Shown here: positions 58,357 through 64,000 of the stretch, piece after piece
How the letters are laid out: each line of letters starts with the position of its first letter
Position numbering within the stretch: position 1 is the stretch's first letter
DNA from: Brachypterus glaber
Lineage: Eukaryota; Arthropoda; Insecta; Coleoptera; Kateretidae
Direction of reading: 5' to 3'
NCBI GenBank assembly: GCA_958510825.1
Contig: OY294049.1
Coordinates: forward strand, 24,504,945-24,568,944
DNA: 64,000 bases
Notes under the pieces: generated by a model
Seen by the model: only the letters and a program-made list of their open reading frames with translations
Databases searched by the model: none
Told to the model about the DNA's origin: nothing
Program-made: the position numbers and the translations under genes

Positions 58357-60230
58357 ATAGGAAAGTGGATGATTTTAGTCGGCATTCACTTTATAAAAAG
58401 GCTAAAAATAATAATGACAGTCAGGTAAAAAAGGATAACAAAACTACTTTTTGTAAAAACATTTATTATAATAAAAATAATATCAATTCTTTACAAAAAT
58501 CAAGTGTAACAGAAACAAATAAACGATTTTATTTGAATGAATGGAAAGATTGGTTGGATAAAGTTAAAAATTTTTATAAACCGTATAGTTTGTCTGTAAT
58601 TAATAAAAATTCTTTTATTAAATTACCTAGAGATAACCGTCCATATATTAAAGTAAATATTTTTGATAAAAATATAACAGCTTTGATTGATACAGGTGCA
58701 AATTGTTCAGTGGCTGGTGGTCACGCGATTAAAATTTTAGAAAAATTTAATTTAAAAATTGATAAATGTCTTATACCGCATGTTACTACAGCTGATAAAT
58801 CTAAACAGTTGGTAACTGGTGTTGTTTATTTACCTATTAAAGTAGATAATGAAGTTAAGATTTTACAAGTCTTGGTTGTTCCTTCTTTGGAAACAAATTT
58901 TATTTTTGGTGTGAATTTTTTACAATTGTTTTCTATGACTCTGGATTTTTCTGATGAATCTTGGAATAATAAAATTAATAATTTGAATGTGATTAGTAAT
59001 AACAGTGATAGTCAGGATATAGATAAAGATAATTCAGTAGGCTTATGTGACTTGACAGACGAACAGAAAAAGATAGCAGATAAATTTGTTAGTTTATTTA
59101 AAGAATTATATAGCGAAAAAATAGGTAGAACAAATTTAATAGAACATGATATAGATACAGGAAATAATAAACCTTTTAAAATGCGTCAATATCCTTTGTC
59201 ACCTTATTTAATAGAAATTTTACATAAAGAGTTAGATAAAATGTTAAAAGATGATATAGTTTCACCATCTTATTCTGATTTTAATTCACCAGTTTTATTA
59301 GTAAAAAAAGCTAATGGTACATACCGTTTTTGTTTTGATGGACGTAAATTGAATTCTATTACAAAAGGTGATTCACATCCTTTACCAAGGATAGACTCCA
59401 TTTTAAGTTTATTAGGCGATGCAAAATATATATCAAGTATAGATTTAAAAAATGCTTTTTGGCAGATTCCACTTACAAAAACTGCTAAAGAAAAAACTGC
59501 ATTTTCCGTACCTGGTAGGGGACTATTTGAATTTAATGTAATGTGTTATGGACTCAAAAATGGAACACAAAGTCAGCAAAGATTAATGGATAAACTTTTT
59601 CCTTTCTCCTTTTATCCAAATATATTTGTTTATATTGACGACATTATAATAGTATCAAAAACTTTTGAGGAACATATTAAATTACTTCAAATAGTACATG
59701 AAAAATTAAAATCTGCTAATCTTACAATAAATTTTGAAAAAAGTAATTTTTTTAGAAAATCACTTAAGTATTTAGGTTTTGTAATTGATAATTTTGGTTT
59801 AAGAACCGATCCGCAAAAAGTAGAAGCAATAATAAACTATCCTAGACCAACAAATAGTACAGAAATAAAACGATTTTTAGGTGTAGCTTCGTGGTATCGT
59901 AGATTTGTTAGGAATTTTTCAACAATTGTTAGTCCATTAAATTCACTTTTAAAGGGCAAAGGTAAAAAACAAGCCATTAGTTGGAATACTGATGCAGAAA
60001 AAGCTTTTTTATTGTTGAAGGAATCTTTAATAAATGCTCCAGCTTTAGCAAGTCCCAATTTTTCTTTACCATTTGTTATACAATGTGATGCTTCTTTAGT
60101 TGGCCTCGGTTCCATATTAACACAAACGCAAGATGGTCAAGAAAAAGTAATAGCTTATGCTAGTAGAGCTTTAACACGTAGTGAAATAAAATATTCAGGA
60201 ATGTTTAGCTGTTTTGTTTGCTATAGATAG
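58332..60230 (+). pseudogene. Ty3/gypsy pol: protease, reverse transcriptase, RNase H (broken end)
   Basis: 632 codons counted from a TTG; translation really enters by frameshift at 58353. Protease LIDTGANCS (Asp 120). RT has SIDLKNAFWQIP (Asp 371), GLKNGTQSQQRLMD and FVYIDDII (434-437, canonical YIDD); the connection has RFLGVASWYRRFVRNFS. RNase H begins with QCDAS (Asp 586) and ALTRSEIKYS, after which a one-base change near 60195 shifts the frame and stops it at 60230. The correct continuation reads one frame over to about 60270, then a 13-bp duplication shifts it again into the integrase frame. All active residues seen are intact. Confidence 0.93.
58347..58353 (+). promoter_or_regulatory. 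Gag-pol -1 frameshift site AAAAAAC
   Basis: In gag phase it reads A AAA AAC, the classical X XXY YYZ heptamer, and the gag stop TAA follows at once. Pol is in the -1 frame and open across this point, so slippage joins gag to pol. I did not find a clear stem-loop or pseudoknot just downstream by eye. Confidence 0.8.
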
Positions 60231-60256
60231 GTTTAGACCATATATTGAAGGTGTTA

Positions 60257-60282
60257 AATTCACAGTAATAATTCACAGTAAT
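60257..60282 (+). repeat. 13-bp tandem duplication inside RNase H
   Basis: AATTCACAGTAAT occurs twice in tandem (60257-60269 and 60270-60282). A 13-base gain shifts the frame; before it RNase H is read in one phase and after it in the next. Confidence 0.95.
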
Positions 60283-60307
60283 TACAGATCATTCTTCATT
60301 AAAATAT

Positions 60308-61765
60308 TTGAGTAATATGAAAGATCCCTCTGGTCGCTTGGCTAGATGGTCATTAAAATTACAGCAATATGATATGGATATTGTATATCGTAGAGGTAAA
60401 TTAAATGTAGTAGCTGATGGGTTATCCAGAGCTTTTGATAGAATAGAACCAGAAAAATCAATTTTTCCAGATGTAAATTTAATTAATTTTAATGTAAATG
60501 ATTATAATAGTGATAAATATTATATTCAGTTGAGGGAAAAAATTGTTAAAAGTCCAGATTCATATCCGCAATTTAAAGTTATTGATGATAATATTTATAA
60601 GTTCATACCGACCAAGACAAAAGTAAAAAGTAATATTATAGAGTGGAAATTGTTAGTGCCTCAAAAATGTCGTAAACAAGTACTAAAAGAATGTCATGAC
60701 GATGTATTAGCTTCTCATATGGGATTTTTTAAAACTTTTCATAGAATTTCAGAAACATATTTTTGGCCAAAAATGCGTAAAGATATTTTAAAGTATGTAA
60801 GATGTTGTAATATTTGTCAATCACAAAAAGTTAGTAATTCTGCACGTTTTGGATTGATGGGTCGTGAAAAGGAAGTAAATTATCCGTGGCAAGTTATTTC
60901 ATGCGATTTGCAGGGACCATTTCCCAGAAGTTCTAAAGGTTTTTGTTATCTTTTAGTTGTGTCAGACTGGTTTACAAAGTATACATTATTACATCCTTTA
61001 AGGGAAGCTACTGCAAATGCAATATGTAAATTCATTGAGAATGAAGTTTTTTTAGTTTACGGAGTCTGTCAATTTTTAATTGTCGATAATGGAAAACAAT
61101 TTGCTGGTAAAGTTTTTAAAAAATTAGCAGATGAATATAATGTACAGAAAATTTGGTTTAATGCACTTTACCATAGTCAAAATAATCCGACGGAAAGGCA
61201 ACATCGCACAATTTCTACTGCTATAAGATCATATATAAAAGATAATCAAAAAGAATGGTGTAAAAATTTAGCAAAAATAGGTCTAGCTTTACGAACGTCT
61301 GTAAATGAAGTTACGGGGTATACGCCGGCATTTCTTAATTTTGGGAGGAATGTACCTATCACAGGAACTTATTATGGCAAAATGACATCAACTGATGGTG
61401 TTAAATTAGAACCTTGTGACAGAGACTCGTATAGTCAAGACTTGGGAAATCTTAAAGAGATTTTTGTTGATGTAAAGAAATATTTACATGAAGCTTATGA
61501 ACGTAATAAGCGTACTTATGATTTGCGCAAGCGTGAAGTAAATTTTGATATAGGTGAAAAAGTTTGGAGACGAAACAAAGTACTCTCAGATGCTAGTAAA
61601 AGTTTTGCTGCAAAACTTGCTCCAAAGTACATACTTTGCAAAGTTGTTGCGAAAAAGTCAAAGTTAGTGTATATTTTGGAAAATGCAGATGGTCATAGAG
61701 GCGACTGGCATGTTAAAGATCTAAAGAAATATTTTGGATCGAATAGTGACATTTCAGTTGGCTAG
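60308..61765 (+). pseudogene. Ty3/gypsy RNase H end and integrase
   Basis: 485 codons in its own frame, cut from the rest of pol by the duplication. Residues 1-45 are the end of RNase H (SNMKDPSGRLARW, VVADGLSRA). Integrase zinc domain: His130, His137, Cys167, Cys170. Catalytic core: Asp200 (ISCDLQGP), Asp260 (IVDNGKQF), Glu296 (NPTERQHR), with 35 residues between the last two (DD35E). C-terminal domain with KYILCKVV and DWHVKDLKKYF. It inserts the DNA copy into the genome in intact relatives. Length and residues look complete; the stop TAG at 61763 is followed by untranslated sequence. Confidence 0.93.
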
Positions 61766-62286
61766 ATTTGATTAAATAAGAATATTTTCTTAGTATCATT
61801 CGGAATGATATTTAAAAAAAATATCAATGTATTGAAAATATTTAAAGGGTACCCAAAACTTTTGTATATAGTAAAAAAAAAAATATATAAATATATTTTT
61901 TGTAGAAGAGAATTCTGGTGTACACAGTCAAGTCTTATTTCTATTTTTTTATCTTGATAAAACTTAGCTAAAAAGAAAAACAAAATTAATTATGACAATT
62001 ACCTGATTATGACAATTACCTGATTATGACAATTACCTGTTTATGACACACACCGATAAAGTCCCAAAATTATGTTCTACATAAGAGTAGGCGGATGATA
62101 CACGTAGTTATCAAGCTTAGCTATTGTTAATTATCAAGTAGTATTTCAAATGATTTACATAAAGTATTGTATTTTTTTGTTGATTTATTAAATAAAATAT
62201 AGTATATATTTTAGCTATTTAAGTTAAATAGTTATAGAGTTTGGTATAAAAATATTTTTTGTATATTAAATATTTTTATTATTTTT
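61766..62286 (+). other. Untranslated region between integrase and 3' LTR
   Basis: AT-rich sequence. At about 61990-62045 the words ATTATGACAATTACCTG repeat three to four times. No envelope-like frame. Confidence 0.7.
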
Positions 62287-62298
62287 GAAGGGGGCATG
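62287..62298 (+). promoter_or_regulatory. Polypurine tract
   Basis: GAAGGGGGCA directly before the 3' LTR (TGTAAC at 62299), the plus-strand primer for DNA synthesis. Confidence 0.75.
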
Positions 62299-64000
62299 TG
62301 TAACGACATAAATCGTCACTTTGTAATATAGCAAGGGTTAATTAAACTATTCGTTTACTTACGTTATAATTTAGGTTGATTTTGTATATAAATAGTTACG
62401 TACGTACAGAACTATTTTGTATCTGGGACTATTTTGTAGCAGGAACTGAATTCTAACCATATAAGTCTCTATTCCATAGTTCTACCTGAAAATAACATAA
62501 AGAAAACATAATTAGAATATGATTTTTAATAATAAAGAATCATATGACTTATTTCTCTATAGTGCATTTGTCTATGGACTTACCTGGTTTTTATATGTTT
62601 CAGAGTCTATTGAGGGTTGGATTTCACTGGCTTTCATCTGTAGCTTGTTTCTCCTGGAAAATTTCATATGTTTATTTCTTCGGGATAATCCAGAATTTGT
62701 TGAAAATAGTTTGCTGGAACTGCTCACTTAGATTCAGTATTTTGTTTATACTTAGTTCACAGGACACTTAGTATTCTGTTCGTATTTTTATTAGTTTTGC
62801 TGATAAACAATAAGTATTGTTTATATTTGTTTCTTAGAGTAATATTTTGAGGTTAGATATCACTAATACAGATTTATTAGGAAACATTCTTTTAATTAGT
62901 TATTATTTTTGGTGTCGTTTCAGTTACCTTTATTAGGAATCCTATACGGTAAAACTGTAGTTGATAATGACTTGCATAGATGTCGCTAATAGTTCAGAAA
63001 TAGGATTTTATTTACCTGAAGGGTTCATACCGGTTGATAAGGTCGATTTTCGCTCTTTCTTGATGAACTCTGTACAATGGTGGTCTCATTTTGACGAGTG
63101 TTTATTTTCTGTAATCATCGAAGTAATCCTTCATGTATTTTTATTTAAAGTTAGTGAAAATGAATATTTAAACAATGCTGAAGATATTATAACTGTTATT
63201 TTATACAATTATGCATTTATAACGTTTCGATGGACATCGAAGACTTAGAATGAGACGTAAGTTAAGTTTTTCTGTTTCTTAGAATATTTCTGAGATATAA
63301 TTATTGTTTTAGCACCATTAATTAAGCACCATAAAGCACCATTATTACTACATTAATTAATTACCATTAATTACTCACCATTTCTATACCATTAATATGG
63401 AATTACATTAATTTGGGTTGAAGTTTATTTTGGTATATTTGATATACAAGTTCTCCGCATGGAGTGATGTTCTGTTGGAACATGGTTCTGTATTTTTCGG
63501 CATAGATAAATTCTATATGACCGTCTAGCAGACAATTTTATATTGGACATAATTTTCAAAAGCATATTTAATCCCGGACAACATTTTCAATCGTACATTT
63601 TATCCTGGAAGATAATTTTTCCAAAGTAGATGGGACAGCCTATATTTTTTTTCTTTCATTTGAGAAATGAATTCATCAGCATAGGGGAGACTTGCACAGA
63701 TGGAGACGATGGAATTCATACCTCATGGATTTTGCAGAAACCAGCTAAGTACTCATTCTGAAAACTTTTGAAAGCAATATTTCATATTTTTAAATTCTTT
63801 TATTTCAATATTCTTATAACTGTAAACTTTATCAGATCTGATATAGTATTGATTAATACTATATGCCCTTCTGGCTTTTGTTCATTTTTAGGTACTTATT
63901 TTTTTTAAAACATTTAATCTCATTTATTAATTATTAAATATCATACTTTTGATTAAATGATTTCTAATTTAAGCATGACTTTTATACACTGCAAGAAATG
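62299..64000 (+). repeat. Ty3/gypsy 3' LTR (cut by window end)
   Basis: 1,702 of about 2,114 bp are in the window. It matches the 5' LTR at offset 7,850 and, after a 10-bp insertion (ATAAAGCACC, about 63332), at offset 7,860. I saw no other difference in the lines compared. Confidence 0.95.

Larger units (their letters stand above)
54449..64000 (+). mobile_element. Ty3/gypsy retrotransposon with 2.1-kb LTRs (runs off the window)
   Basis: Order: 5' LTR (54449-56552), primer site (56560), gag (57188-58356), protease-RT-RNase H (58332-60230), RNase H end and integrase (60308-61765), polypurine tract (62287-62298), 3' LTR (62299 to the window end). Full length would be about 9.96 kb. RT before integrase is the Ty3/gypsy order. 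The LTRs are identical by eye over about 1.7 kb except for one 10-bp insertion, so insertion is very recent, yet coding is broken three times. No env-like frame follows integrase. Confidence 0.95.

Noticed and set aside
59837..60115. Minus-strand 92-codon frame over RNase H
   Set aside because: It is antisense to an unmistakable RT/RNase H frame.
61766..62286. Envelope gene after integrase (errantivirus)
   Set aside because: Only about 520 AT-rich bases separate the integrase stop from the polypurine tract, and no frame with signal or membrane features is present.

Overview
The window is almost entirely transposable-element and repeat DNA from an animal nuclear genome. It is strongly AT-rich, it has a 200-base run of N, and I see no convincing host gene, tRNA or rRNA. 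A BEL/Pao retrotransposon, a Ty3/gypsy retrotransposon with a Lys-like primer site, a long-TIR mariner, a PHD-bearing pogo-like transposon and many TA-, TTA- and TTAA-flanked MITEs point to an arthropod, most likely an insect. I cannot name the order.

Layout. 1-14,000: small non-autonomous DNA elements (880-bp element V at 1748, a TTAA-flanked MITE at 3067, foldbacks at 4342, 4866 and 5384, a TTA-flanked MITE at 9987, 1.1-kb element I at 11395 with an 89-bp-arm palindrome inside). 14,800-24,050: a nested cluster, namely a foldback split by a 2,085-bp solo LTR, then 2.5-kb element IV (two satellite-like arrays inside), then a 3.6-kb long-TIR mariner with a frameshifted transposase and a 620-bp hAT-type element (8-bp target duplication) inside it. 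26,674-30,967: a pogo-like transposon with N- and C-terminal transposase pieces, split by a truncated copy of the same LTR. 31,000-40,200: MITEs, hairpins and a 49-bp tandem array. 40,197-45,553: a minus-strand BEL/Pao element with 99%-identical LTRs, lacking RNase H and integrase. 45,600-49,170: copies of a MITE bounded by TTTTCTATTTTGC. 49,266-50,706: a 1.44-kb block-structured tetranucleotide microsatellite. 51,260-52,687: element III. 54,449 to beyond 64,000: a Ty3/gypsy element with 2.1-kb LTRs, three coding lesions and a textbook -1 slippery site at the gag-pol overlap.

The most unusual pattern is that five TA-flanked elements unrelated in sequence (I-V) share one plan: a short TIR containing a 10-15-bp word that is repeated several times in both orientations near the ends, with a different word in each element. 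One of them (II) still carries pogo-type transposase pieces, so the others may be relatives whose transposase-binding sites diverged.

Nothing here forms an operon or host pathway. The functional units are the elements: gag-pol for the LTR elements (capsid, protease, reverse transcriptase and RNase H, integrase) and DDE/D transposases acting on TIRs for the DNA elements. Every element that carries coding sequence is broken by a frameshift, stop codon, deletion or insertion.
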